Positions 53,246 through 61,669 of a DNA stretch of 64,000 bases are shown piece after piece. Both the position numbers and the translations under genes were made by a program. Origin of the DNA: Caldicellulosiruptor obsidiansis OB47 (GTDB lineage Bacteria > Bacillota > Thermoanaerobacteria > Caldicellulosiruptorales > Caldicellulosiruptoraceae); the NCBI RefSeq assembly GCF_000145215.1, contig NC_014392.1:2116001-2180000 (forward strand), in the 5' to 3' direction. Positions within the stretch are counted from its first letter, which is position 1. The number at the start of each line of letters is the position of its first letter. The notes under the pieces were generated by a model. The model did no database searches, was not told the DNA's origin, and worked only from the letters and a program-made list of their open reading frames with translations.

Positions 53246-54298
53246 ATGAAAAGTTTGGTGAGGGTAATTTCGGCTATTGTTACAATTTGTTTTATAACTT
53301 TTTTGCTATCATCTTCAATTTTTGCTGTATCAAGCCAGCAAACCCAAGCATCTTTGTTAGAAAAAACTTTCAAAGCAGAACTTTCAAAAATTCTAAATCC
53401 TGACTCTCCTCTTTCGTGTGACATAATCACCACTTCAACCGGACAAAAGTCAGTCGGATATGGTTTAAATCTTATTGTTAATCGGACAAATATCTATAAA
53501 GTTGCTTTTGACAGGAAAAACAAAAAGTTTTTTGTTCAGACTAAAAAAGACAATGCAAATCAAACAGTCTTTTTAAATGGGCAAAATACTTATACTTTAG
53601 ATCCAAAGGATAATAAATACATTCTTGGCACTATACCAGCTTCTCTCTGGATGAGTATTAATATGCTTGACATCACAATTTCCCAACCTATGAGCAAATT
53701 TTACCAAACCATATTGAACTACCTAAATTCTCAATCATCCTCGATTGTAAAAAGCGCATACAGAACAACAACATCTGTCGGTTCTAATAAGATAAACTGC
53801 TGGCAACTTAGTGCAAACCTTCCAGGTAAGGTTTTGGAACCTGCATTAAAAGAATTTTTATCTTCTGCTTCAAAATCTGTAATTTCTCAGCTTAAGGGTA
53901 TGCTTGATATCTATTTAAAATCGTTAACAGACGATGAAAAGAAGGCTTTGAGTTCTTTAAACATCGATGTAAATAATCTATCATCAAGTGAAATTTCAAA
54001 ACAGATTGAAAGCAATCTTTCCAAGTTTATTAGCTCAATAAAATTGGATGATTATAAAATAAGCTTTTATGTTGACGAAAAGACAGGAAAAGTTATAAAG
54101 ATAATAATTAAAAATTCATCTGCAGCAGGTAGCGGAATTTCATCAAGAATTGAAATAACAAACATTTTGACAGGAAATGAGGTCAAGTTCCCACAAATAT
54201 CTCAAAATATGATAAAACAACAGTCCAGTCAGGTAGACATAGTCGGTCTTTTAAAGTTAATTGAAAACTTTGTTGTTAAAATGCAGCAGATTAAATAA
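53246..54298 (+). CDS. Exported protein of unknown function
   Basis: A 350-residue secreted protein. A signal sequence covers residues 1-27 (ends SSSIFAVSS, no lipobox Cys). The mature part is rich in Ser, Lys and Asn and alternates beta-like and helical stretches (FLNGQNTYTLDPKDNKYIL, DYKISFYVDEKTGKVIKI). This layout resembles outer-surface proteins of the LolA/LppX-like sort, but that is only an impression; no domain was recognised. GGAGG sets ATG 53246. It is monocistronic and intact, between two decayed genes. Confidence 0.75.
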   Translation: MKSLVRVISAIVTICFITFLLSSSIFAVSSQQTQASLLEKTFKAELSKILNPDSPLSCDIITTSTGQKSVGYGLNLIVNRTNIYKVAFDRKNKKFFVQTKKDNANQTVFLNGQNTYTLDPKDNKYILGTIPASLWMSINMLDITISQPMSKFYQTILNYLNSQSSSIVKSAYRTTTSVGSNKINCWQLSANLPGKVLEPALKEFLSSASKSVISQLKGMLDIYLKSLTDDEKKALSSLNIDVNNLSSSEISKQIESNLSKFISSIKLDDYKISFYVDEKTGKVIKIIIKNSSAAGSGISSRIEITNILTGNEVKFPQISQNMIKQQSSQVDIVGLLKLIENFVVKMQQIK

Positions 54299-54324
54299 AT
54301 GGAATATACAAATAAAGAAGCAAG

Positions 54325-54368
54325 ACTGCCACATGATTGATATCATAGAAAGATGTGGCAGTTTTTTC
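54325..54368 (+). terminator. Terminator of the exported protein gene
   Basis: ACTGCCACAT pairs with ATGTGGCAGT around an 18-base loop and is followed by six T, 27 bases after the stop. The truncated GH127 frame runs through it in the opposite direction, confirming that its end is not natural. Confidence 0.85.
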
Positions 54369-54409
54369 TTTTTTGTCCAATTTACAAAACATATTGTCTT
54401 ACCTAACTT

Positions 54410-54952
54410 TTGTAATATTCTTTTGAACAAATCTGCAAGCTTTTTTACAATCTCCAAAAGGCTTGTTTTGCCAGTTGCCAAAAAATGTGCAACACCGGCT
54501 TCTATCATGTGTCCCGCAGTGTAAAGCTCATGACACTCTTCCAAATTGGTCCACCTTTTACCCTTTTCTTTGATGGTAAAATATGTATTGAGGTATCCAT
54601 CTTCCCACTGAGCCTTGCCAATCAGCTCTATAACCTTGTCAACCTTCTTTTCCAAATCAGGGTTTGGATACTTTTCAAGGACGTATGAAGCTGCTTCAAG
54701 CCATTTTGCAACATCGCTATCTTGAAAAACAAATCCTTCAAATTCCCCATTTTCAAGACCCGCTGCTATTTTGAAATTCTTCATTGCATGGCTCTTGATA
54801 GGAATATCAACTAAGTCGTTTAAAATTTCCCACTGATATGGCACAACTACATAGCGAACGAGATCTACATACCTTCCCCAGAACGGGTCTTTGATAGTGA
54901 CATCTTTTATTTCTGGGGATTTCAAAGAAGTTGTGAAAGGATTTTCAGTCAT
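54410..54952 (-). pseudogene. Truncated GH127 beta-L-arabinofuranosidase
   Basis: GH127 enzymes cut beta-L-arabinofuranosyl residues from plant polymers and glycoproteins. The first about 180 residues are well conserved: VTIKDPFWGRYVDLVR, IPIKSHAMKNFKIAAGLE, VFQDSDVAKWLEAASYVLE, QWEDGYLNTYFTIKEKGKRW and ECHELYTAGHMIEAGVAHF. Similarity ends near VKKLADLFK. The rest of the frame (to 54257) is unrelated and runs into a terminator. Normal members have about 600-650 residues, and the catalytic Cys/Glu region is missing, so the gene is inactive. A functional copy may exist elsewhere. Confidence 0.82.
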
Positions 54953-55062
54953 ATTTTCCCACCACCTATGTATTTAATTTTATTCTTTATCTTTATTTTC
55001 TGACATTACTCTTACTTTTTCAAGTTGAAAAAAAACAATAATCTTGGTGGAAAAAATCTGAT

Positions 55063-55185
55063 TTAACCTTTCACCTGATTCGTAATTATGATTATGTATA
55101 GGTCTTTTACTTCCAATATCATTCTTTTGCGAAAAGTCATCCATTCACTCAATATTTTGTACATAACACTTTTGCTCTTTTTCAA
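55063..55185 (-). CDS. Doubtful 40-residue ORF with strong ribosome-binding site
   Basis: TTG 55185 is preceded by a very strong AAAGGAGGGGAG. The frame encodes a basic N-terminus (KKSKSVMYKILSEWMTFRKR) and then a hydrophobic stretch. Such starts are common in membrane-bound AraC-type regulators or sensor kinases, so it may be the remaining head of a lost gene, in line with the truncated GH127 gene downstream. The remainder of 54953-55552 shows no other coding signal. Confidence 0.3.
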   Translation of the reverse strand: MKKSKSVMYKILSEWMTFRKRMILEVKDLYIIIITNQVKG

Positions 55186-55394
55186 GGAATTCTCCCCTCC
55201 TTTGAAATATGATTTATTTCTCAATTTTATCAAATAAGAATATCCTTGTTAAGTTTTTGAAAAATTTATTTTTGCACTTCAATATGTATATTTTCTATAA
55301 TTTATTGTTCTTAATTTTGTACATATTTTTATTACCTTTTTTTGGGCTTAAATTATAAAAGTCTCAGAAAAATAAAGCTTCTTAAGCTATTTTC

Positions 55395-55423
55395 TTGACA
55401 ACCTAATTTTTAGTGCATAATCT
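55395..55423 (+). promoter_or_regulatory. Promoter of the potassium importer gene
   Basis: TTGACA and TAATCT with a 17-base spacer, about 130 bases ahead of the TTG start. The leader between was inspected and shows no ydaO-type riboswitch elements. Confidence 0.55.
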
Positions 55424-55552
55424 CTACAACTTGTATATTTTAGCACCTATAAAACATCAAAATAGCATATTGAATTAAAACTTTTAGGGGAATATAATTT
55501 TGTAATCATGTGAAAATAACTTAAATCAACTAATCAGAGGGGGAGTTTTGAC

Positions 55553-57442
55553 TTGTTTGAAAAGCTAAAAAGAATCCTTATTGGAAAACCTTTGCCAAAT
55601 GAAGCAGAGAAAACAGAAAAATATGGTGTTTTATGGGGATTGCCAATTTTGTCAAGTGATGCTATATCATCTGTTGCATACGCAGGGCAAGAGATACTTT
55701 TTGTTCTGCTTCCCGCAATTGGCTTTCTTGCTTTTAAAGAAATACAGATTGTAACATCAGCCATAATCATCCTGCTTTTTATTTTAATGCTCTCTTACAG
55801 GCAAACTATTGACAATTATCCAAATGGCGGCGGTGCTTTCATTGTTGCAAAGGACAATCTTGGCGTTTTAGCAGGTATTGTGGCAGGCGCAGCTTTGTCT
55901 GTTGATTACATCTTGACTGTAGCAGTTTCTATATCTTCGGGTGTTGATCAGATTGTAACTGCACTTGAATTTTTAAAGCCCTATAAGATAGCACTGTGTT
56001 TATTTTTAGTTTTATTTCTAATGATTGGAAATTTAAGGGGAATAAGAGAGTCATCCAGAATATTTGGAATACCTGCTTATGCTTTTATGTTTTCAATTTT
56101 AGCACTAATCATAGCCGGGTATGTAAAGCTAAAGATGGGGTATGTTCCGCCAGAGCCAAAGATAAATTATCCAACACATCCTGTAACACTGATTTTACTT
56201 TTAAAGGCTTTTGGGAGTGGATGTACTGCTCTCACCGGTGTTGAAGCTGTGTCAAATGCTGTGCCTAACTTTAAAGAGCCAGCAACAAAACATGCAAAGA
56301 CTGTTTTGTTACTACTATCTCTTATAATATTCGTGCTTTTTGGCGGGACTACGCTTTTAGCAACACATTACCATGTTGTCCCCACAGAAGGTGCAATGCT
56401 TGTTTTAATGGCTGGGCAAGTGTTTGGAAAAACCTTTATGTATTATGTTGTTGCTGCTACAACATTTATAATCCTCGTGTTTGCAGCAAATACAGCTTTT
56501 TCTGGCTTTCCAATGTTGGTTGCAGTTATGGCAAAAGAGGAGTTTGTGCCAAGGCAGTTGAGCATGAAAGGGGATAAGTTATCATACTCGAATGGAATAA
56601 TCATCCTTGCTGCAGTTTCAGCAATTTTAATTTTGGTTTTCAACGGTAATGTAACAGCCCTGATTGGTCTCTATGCCATTGGTGTTTTTATATCATTTAC
56701 ACTATCTCAATTAGGAATGTTCGTAAGATGGCTTAAGAACAAAGGTAGTTATTGGCATATAAAAGCTTTTATAAACGGTTTTGGAGCCCTCACAACTTTT
56801 GTTGTTGTCATAATAATTGCAATAACCAAGTTCAGAGAAGGTGCGTGGATTGTTGTTCTTTTAATTCCTCTACTTGTCTTTGCAATGATAAAGGTAAAGC
56901 TTCATTATATTGCCGTTGCCGACCAGTTAAGAGTAACGCCTGAAGACAAAGAGCTTTTGGATGTTGAACACAATATATATAGAAACAGGGTTATTGTTCC
57001 TATCGAAAGTTTAAACAAGGCAAGCATTCGTGCTTTGAGGTTTGCAAAAACAATTTCAGACAATGTCATAGCTTTTAATGTATCAATAAATGAAGAACAG
57101 GCTAAAAAACTTCGGGAAAGATATAAAATGCTCAACTGCTCCATCCCTCTTGTAATAAGATATTCTCCTTATAGAAAAATATTAGAACCGCTTTTAGAGT
57201 ATATAAAGTCAGAAGAGTACAACTATCAAAAGGGCGACATGATAACAGTCATCATACCCAAATTTACTGTACAGCGCTGGTGGCAAAAGATTTTGCACAA
57301 CCATACATGGCTGTTTATAGAAAAAGAGCTATTAAAACACAAACACATAGTTGTCTCTGTCATGCCCCTGCAGTTAAAAGATGATTATGTGGTTTTGAAG
57401 AAAAAGAATAAGCCTTTGTGGAAGGTGTTGGAGGAGGATTAA
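55553..57442 (+). CDS. kimA: KimA-like APC-superfamily potassium importer
   Basis: A 629-residue membrane protein with about 12 helices in the first 450 residues and a C-terminal cytosolic domain of about 170 residues. The start WGLPILSSDAISSVAYAGQE and GSGCTALTGVEAVSNAVPNF are typical of the KimA/YdaO group of K+/H+ symporters. In B. subtilis this protein is the c-di-AMP-regulated K+ importer and its own gene carries the ydaO riboswitch; here the leader lacks one. Length fits KimA (about 607). TTG 55553 has GGGGGAG nine bases ahead. Other amino acid transporters of the superfamily remain possible. Confidence 0.82.
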   Translation: MFEKLKRILIGKPLPNEAEKTEKYGVLWGLPILSSDAISSVAYAGQEILFVLLPAIGFLAFKEIQIVTSAIIILLFILMLSYRQTIDNYPNGGGAFIVAKDNLGVLAGIVAGAALSVDYILTVAVSISSGVDQIVTALEFLKPYKIALCLFLVLFLMIGNLRGIRESSRIFGIPAYAFMFSILALIIAGYVKLKMGYVPPEPKINYPTHPVTLILLLKAFGSGCTALTGVEAVSNAVPNFKEPATKHAKTVLLLLSLIIFVLFGGTTLLATHYHVVPTEGAMLVLMAGQVFGKTFMYYVVAATTFIILVFAANTAFSGFPMLVAVMAKEEFVPRQLSMKGDKLSYSNGIIILAAVSAILILVFNGNVTALIGLYAIGVFISFTLSQLGMFVRWLKNKGSYWHIKAFINGFGALTTFVVVIIIAITKFREGAWIVVLLIPLLVFAMIKVKLHYIAVADQLRVTPEDKELLDVEHNIYRNRVIVPIESLNKASIRALRFAKTISDNVIAFNVSINEEQAKKLRERYKMLNCSIPLVIRYSPYRKILEPLLEYIKSEEYNYQKGDMITVIIPKFTVQRWWQKILHNHTWLFIEKELLKHKHIVVSVMPLQLKDDYVVLKKKNKPLWKVLEED

Positions 57443-57452
57443 AAAGAAATCA

Positions 57453-57507
57453 AAATGGGCTATTCTTAGGTCTTTTTAAAGTTACCTAAAAATAGCCCAT
57501 TTTTATT
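57453..57507. terminator. Terminator between kimA and the Fe-ADH gene
   Basis: AAATGGGCTATTCTTAGGT pairs with ACCTAAAAATAGCCCATTT with small bulges and is followed by T residues on the plus strand. It lies between convergent genes. Confidence 0.78.
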
Positions 57508-57521
57508 TTGTTTTCTAGCGT

Positions 57522-58709
57522 TTACTTATATGCATTTTTCATTATCTGTACAGTTTCCTCAAAGCTCAGCTTATATGGGTCAACCTCGAAAAGCCCACCC
57601 ATTGTTTTTATAGCGTTGTCAGCAAACTTTTCAATCTCATCCTCTTTAATTCCATAGTCAGACATCTTTAAATTCCCAACACCACACTCTCCCTGAAGCT
57701 TTTTCATTGCTTTGACAAATGCAAATGGTCTTTCATCCTCTGGCAAAGAATCTACATCAACACCCATTGCTTTTGCAAGCTGGACATACTTTTGAGGCAC
57801 TTTTGATGCAAAGAATGTATGGTATGCTTCAGATAGCATTATAAGCCCTGCACCGTGTGGTAAATCAGGGTAAAATGCAGAGAGTGCATGTTCCATTGAA
57901 TGCTCTGAGGTACAGCTGGAAGTGGATTCTACAAATCCTGCTAAAGTGTTTGCAAGAGCTACATATGTCCTTGCTTCAAGATTGTTTCCATCTTTTACAC
58001 AGACCGGCAAATACTTTGCAATAAGCTCAACACTCTTTAGTGCAAACATATCACTTATTGGCGTTGCAATCTTTGCAATGAAACCTTCAACTGCATGGAA
58101 GAAAGTATCAAACCCTTGGTATGCTGTCAGGTGCGGTGGCACACTCAACATAAGTTCCGGGTCAACAACTGAAAGTGTTGGAAATGTATACTGATTTCCA
58201 TAACCAATCTTTTCATTTGTCTCTTCATTTGTGATAACAGTCCATGGGTCAGCTTCTGTTCCAGTTCCAGCTGTTGTTGTTATTGCAACAATTGGAAGTG
58301 CTCCACCTGATGGGAATTTCCCTTTACCGCTTCCACCGACAATATAATCCCAGTAATCACCATCATTTTTGGCCATAAGAGCTATGCTTTTTGCAGAGTC
58401 GATACTGCTTCCACCACCAAGTCCAATTACAAAATCGCAACCTTCTTGCCTTGCTAACCCTGCACCTTCCATAACATGCTTCTTTATTGGATTTGGCAAA
58501 ATCTTGTCAAAGACAACATAATCAATCCCTTTTTCTTTTAATATCGCTGTGAGTCTGTCCAAATATCCATACTTTTTCATAGAAGCTCCGGCAGAGATTA
58601 CAATTAAAGCTTTCTTACCTGGCAAGTTTTCATCTTTGAGTCTATCCAAACTTCCTGGACCAAACAAAATTTTAGTGGGCATAAAGTAATTGAATACTAA
58701 ATTTTCCAT
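57522..58709 (-). CDS. Iron-containing alcohol dehydrogenase
   Basis: A 395-residue group III alcohol dehydrogenase (butanol dehydrogenase-like). The NAD(P)-binding motif is GLGGGSSIDSAKS. The iron ligands lie in GFDTFFHAVEGF and in SEHSMEHALSAFYPDLPHGAG with its histidines. It would reduce aldehydes to alcohols during fermentation. It is monocistronic and divergent from an HxlR regulator that may control it. Confidence 0.93.
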   Translation of the reverse strand: MENLVFNYFMPTKILFGPGSLDRLKDENLPGKKALIVISAGASMKKYGYLDRLTAILKEKGIDYVVFDKILPNPIKKHVMEGAGLARQEGCDFVIGLGGGSSIDSAKSIALMAKNDGDYWDYIVGGSGKGKFPSGGALPIVAITTTAGTGTEADPWTVITNEETNEKIGYGNQYTFPTLSVVDPELMLSVPPHLTAYQGFDTFFHAVEGFIAKIATPISDMFALKSVELIAKYLPVCVKDGNNLEARTYVALANTLAGFVESTSSCTSEHSMEHALSAFYPDLPHGAGLIMLSEAYHTFFASKVPQKYVQLAKAMGVDVDSLPEDERPFAFVKAMKKLQGECGVGNLKMSDYGIKEDEIEKFADNAIKTMGGLFEVDPYKLSFEETVQIMKNAYK

Positions 58710-58766
58710 GTTTTTTACCTCCAGAATACAATTTAAAACTTTATAAAGTAAAATTTCTTTAAGTTT

Positions 58767-58794
58767 AGTATAATATTTTTGTCATCGGTTACAA
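58767..58794 (-). promoter_or_regulatory. Promoter of the Fe-ADH gene
   Basis: On the minus strand TTGTAA (58794-58789) and TATACT (58772-58767) are 16 bases apart, about 60 bases ahead of the Fe-ADH start. Confidence 0.55.
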
Positions 58795-58815
58795 GAGTGC
58801 ACTTTTTGGATATAA

Positions 58816-58833
58816 AGTATCATAGATGATACT
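58816..58833 (+). promoter_or_regulatory. Inverted repeat, candidate HxlR operator
   Basis: AGTATCATAGATGATACT is an 8-bp perfect inverted repeat with a 2-base centre. It lies between the divergent Fe-ADH and HxlR genes, directly ahead of the HxlR ribosome site. HxlR-family proteins bind such palindromes, so it is the likely operator for self-control and perhaps for the Fe-ADH gene. Confidence 0.6.
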
Positions 58834-58853
58834 AAAGGAAGGTGTTTTGCGTT

Positions 58854-59252
58854 ATGGCTCAAAGACAAAAGGTCAAAGAAGCAACATGCGAAATAGAAGT
58901 AGCATTCGAGGTAATAGGTGGAAAATGGAAACCTCTTATCCTTTGGTATTTGGGCGAATATGGTACTCTCAGATTTGCTCAGCTGCAACACTTAATTCCA
59001 GATATCACTCACAGAATTTTAACAAAACAGCTTCGCGAACTCGAAGAGCATGGTCTTGTCCAGCGAAAAGTATATCCTGAAGTTCCTGTGAAAGTAGAGT
59101 ACAGCCTAACTGAAAAAGGAAAAGAAGTCTTGCCAATTTTGGATATGATGTGCGACTGGGCTGATAAGCATGATTATTTTGGATATAAACTAAAATATTG
59201 CCTTTGCAATGATGAAGTTTGTGATATCAGTGAAGATGGACAACCAAAGTAA
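58854..59252 (+). CDS. HxlR-family transcriptional regulator
   Basis: A 132-residue winged-helix regulator with the family pattern CEIEVAFEVIGGKWKPLIL and FAQLQHLIPDITHRILTKQL, RKVYPEVPVKVEYSLTEKG. A conserved Cys near residue 11 lies at the position used for redox or aldehyde sensing in YodB/HypR-type members. C-terminal cysteines (CLCNDEVC) are extra. AAGGAAGGTG precedes ATG 58854. The divergent aldehyde/alcohol dehydrogenase suggests an electrophile or redox signal. Confidence 0.9.
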   Translation: MAQRQKVKEATCEIEVAFEVIGGKWKPLILWYLGEYGTLRFAQLQHLIPDITHRILTKQLRELEEHGLVQRKVYPEVPVKVEYSLTEKGKEVLPILDMMCDWADKHDYFGYKLKYCLCNDEVCDISEDGQPK

Positions 59253-59295
59253 AAGAAAAAATTTACTTTTTAAATGTGCTGTGAGGTGACAAATT

Positions 59296-59652
59296 ATGTA
59301 TCTTTTTGTTTATGGCAGCCTTCTTTCTCATAACAGTCACAATCATCTTTTAAATGGCTGCAAACTTGTTGGAAAAGCAGTTTTAGAAGGCTATGGACTT
59401 TACAAAGTTAGCTGGTATCCGGCAATTGTACCAAAAAAAGATGCAAAAGTGGCAGGAGAAGTATATGAGGTTGATGAAAAAACAATAAAGGAAATAGACA
59501 ACTTTGAAGATGAAGGTAAGCTTTACAAGCGGCAAGTGGTTGAAGTCATTTTAAATGGAGTTGAAGTTCTCAGAGCGTGGACATATGTATATTTACTTAA
59601 CGTTGATGAAAAAAACTATATTCCTTTTGAAAAACAGCCATGGAGAGAATAG
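59296..59652 (+). CDS. Gamma-glutamylcyclotransferase-fold protein
   Basis: A 118-residue GGCT-like (AIG2-like) protein. The nucleotide-like-binding YGSLLSHNSHNH is at the N-terminus, VAGEVYEVDEKTIKEIDNFED includes the likely catalytic Glu, and YKRQVVEV follows. Members cleave gamma-glutamyl or related amine bonds. It follows the HxlR gene by 43 bases and may be cotranscribed. The substrate is unknown. Confidence 0.85.
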   Translation: MYLFVYGSLLSHNSHNHLLNGCKLVGKAVLEGYGLYKVSWYPAIVPKKDAKVAGEVYEVDEKTIKEIDNFEDEGKLYKRQVVEVILNGVEVLRAWTYVYLLNVDEKNYIPFEKQPWRE

Positions 59653-59662
59653 GTAAAATATC

Positions 59663-60175
59663 TTATTCTCTCCTTTTTATTCTCACTGGTATTTTCTTTT
59701 TAACATACTCACTTTCAGCTCTTTCAGAGATAATGCTGATATTGCCATCCATCTCAAAAACAGCAAGCTCAACATCGTCAAGTGAAGCAACACCGTGCTC
59801 TCTCACTGTCTCAAGCAGCTCATCTTTTGTAATCTTTGCTTTAGCTAAATTTTTTTCATTGATTTTTCCTTTATACACCAATAATAGAGGCTCTCCCTCA
59901 ATCAAACGTTCTATCTTTGGAAACCTGTACACAATGAGCTTTATAATATAGTTTACAACAAACAATGAGGTTGCAGCAACAAGCCCGCCTGCCAGACTCG
60001 AATCTGCTCCCACCATGGCATTTTGCACAGAATTGCTAAGAAGCAGGACAAAAACTAAATCGCTAATTGAGAGTTGCGAAACATCTTTTTTGCCAAACAG
60101 CCTGATGGCAAAGATGATAAACAGGTATATTGAAATTGAACTAAAAGCTATATAGAGATATCTTAACATTTTCAT
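59663..60175 (-). CDS. DUF421/YetF-family membrane protein
   Basis: A 170-residue protein with three N-terminal membrane helices (to about 85) and a small C-terminal cytosolic domain. DVSQLSISDLVFVLLLSNSVQNAM and the GEPLLLVYKGKINEKNLAKAKIT segment are family signatures. The function of the family is not settled. GAGGAG lies near ATG 60175; ATG 60169 is equally possible. It converges with the GGCT gene with only ten bases between the stops. Confidence 0.88.
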   Translation of the reverse strand: MKMLRYLYIAFSSISIYLFIIFAIRLFGKKDVSQLSISDLVFVLLLSNSVQNAMVGADSSLAGGLVAATSLFVVNYIIKLIVYRFPKIERLIEGEPLLLVYKGKINEKNLAKAKITKDELLETVREHGVASLDDVELAVFEMDGNISIISERAESEYVKKKIPVRIKRRE

Positions 60176-60305
60176 TTGACTCCTCTTACCTAAGTTTTAA
60201 ATGGTGATCTTCGAATCTTGTCTGACTTTGAAATATTCTTTTTCTTCTAATTTTATCAAACTGCCCTTCAAGCTACAATACTTTCAAAAAGTTTCTACAA
60301 AAAGC

Positions 60306-60334
60306 TTTACACATTTCAAAAAATCATTTATAAT
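60306..60334 (+). promoter_or_regulatory. Promoter of the GntR-ABC operon
   Basis: TTTACA and TATAAT with a 17-base spacer; transcription should start around 60341, inside the operator-like repeat. Confidence 0.7.
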
Positions 60335-60338
60335 ATAA

Positions 60339-60370
60339 CTGTATTAATACTGATAGTACAGTTAATACAG
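60339..60370 (+). promoter_or_regulatory. Inverted repeat, candidate GntR operator
   Basis: CTGTATTAA and TTAATACAG are perfect 9-base inverted arms separated by 14 bases; a nested ACTG-N6-CAGT lies between them. It spans the predicted transcription start of the GntR gene, so binding would block transcription. Confidence 0.6.
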
Positions 60371-60386
60371 AAAAGTGGTGAAGTAA

Positions 60387-60773
60387 ATGTTTGAAATTGA
60401 CTGGAAGAGCAGAGTACCCATCTACAAACAGCTTGTGGAAAGGATAAAAGAACTAATCTTAAAGGAGGTTTTGAAAGAAAATGAACAACTTCCATCGGTG
60501 AGGTCTCTTTCGAAAGAACTCACAATCAATCCAAATACAATCCAAAAAGCATATCAAGAGCTCGAAAGAGAAGGTTATATTTACTCAATTCCTGGCAAAG
60601 GAAACTTTGTCGCACCTGTAAAATCAAAGATAAAAGCTGAAAAAGAAGAAAAGATAAAATCTCAGTTCAAAAAAATTGTTTTTGAGGCACTTTTTATTGG
60701 TATCTCAAAGAACGAACTTATCAAAATTATTGAAGAAATTGAAAAGAAGCTATCAGGAGGCGATAAATCTTGA
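60387..60773 (+). CDS. GntR-family regulator, YtrA subfamily
   Basis: A 128-residue repressor with a GntR winged helix (VPIYKQLVERIKELIL, then LPSVRSLSKELTINPNTIQK and AYQELEREGYIYSIPGKG). Its short C-terminal helical tail is typical of the YtrA subfamily, which controls ABC transporters in its own operon. Its stop overlaps the start of the ABC ATPase gene by four bases (TTGA). Confidence 0.92.
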   Translation: MFEIDWKSRVPIYKQLVERIKELILKEVLKENEQLPSVRSLSKELTINPNTIQKAYQELEREGYIYSIPGKGNFVAPVKSKIKAEKEEKIKSQFKKIVFEALFIGISKNELIKIIEEIEKKLSGGDKS

Positions 60774-61669
60774 TAAAGGTAGAAAATGTTTGTAAAAGGT
60801 TTGACGAGACTGAGGCATTAAAGGGAGTAACTATAAAAATTCAAAGAGGTTCTATTTTTGGTATTGTTGGAAGAAATGGTGCTGGTAAAACTACCTTGTT
60901 AAAAATTCTGACAGGGGTATACAAAGCAGATAGCGGTTCTGTTTTTTGTAATGGTGAACCTGTTTTTGAAAATCCGCAAGTAAAGTCAAAAATATTTTTT
61001 GTACCAGACAATCCCTACTTTTTTAGAAACTTTTCAATTTACAATATGGCAAATTTCTATAAAGGAATTTATAATACCTGGGACAGCCGCCACTTTGAAA
61101 ATCTTCTGAAGATTTTTAATCTTCCACTGAAAAAAAGAATCTCAAAATTCTCAAAAGGTATGCAAAAACAATGTGCAATCCTTTTTGCTCTCTCTTCACG
61201 TCCAGAATTGCTTGTACTGGATGAACCTTTTGATGGTCTTGATCCTGTTATAAGGCAGAGTGTAAAAAAGCTTTTAATAGAAGATGTTGCAGATAGAAGT
61301 GCATCAGTAATTATATCATCTCACAATTTAAGAGAACTTGAAGATTTCTGCGATACTATTGCAATTCTTCATGAAGGGAAAATTTTGCTTTGCAGCAATA
61401 TAGAAGAGTTAAAATTAGATACTTGCAAAATTCAAGCTGTGTTCAAAAAGAATTTTCTACCTGAAAGTTTGAATAGATTCAAGGTAATCTCTTACTCTAA
61501 AAAAAGTAATATTGAGGTAATCATTGTGAAAGGCAACAGAGAAGAAATTTTAGATACATTAAAAGATTTTGAGCCGGTGTTACTTGATATTTTACCCCTT
61601 TCGCTCGAGGAAATATTTATTTACGAAATGGGAGGGTTGAAAGATGAGCTTACCCAAATCATGGATTAA
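60770..61669 (+). CDS. ABC transporter ATP-binding protein
   Basis: A 299-residue ATPase with Walker A GRNGAGKTTLLK, ABC signature FSKGMQKQC, Walker B LLVLDEPFDGLD and the switch His in ISSHNLRELE. An about 75-residue C-terminal extension is usual in ABC-2 exporters. TTG 60770 has GGAGG ahead. It pairs with the permease that follows, whose start overlaps it by 26 bases. Confidence 0.92.
   Translation: MIKVENVCKRFDETEALKGVTIKIQRGSIFGIVGRNGAGKTTLLKILTGVYKADSGSVFCNGEPVFENPQVKSKIFFVPDNPYFFRNFSIYNMANFYKGIYNTWDSRHFENLLKIFNLPLKKRISKFSKGMQKQCAILFALSSRPELLVLDEPFDGLDPVIRQSVKKLLIEDVADRSASVIISSHNLRELEDFCDTIAILHEGKILLCSNIEELKLDTCKIQAVFKKNFLPESLNRFKVISYSKKSNIEVIIVKGNREEILDTLKDFEPVLLDILPLSLEEIFIYEMGGLKDELTQIMD

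Noticed and set aside
55424-55552. ydaO riboswitch in the KimA-like gene leader
   Set aside because: None of the conserved GACCC, GGGGTGAATC or CGAACCCGTCAGCTAACC-like segments is present.
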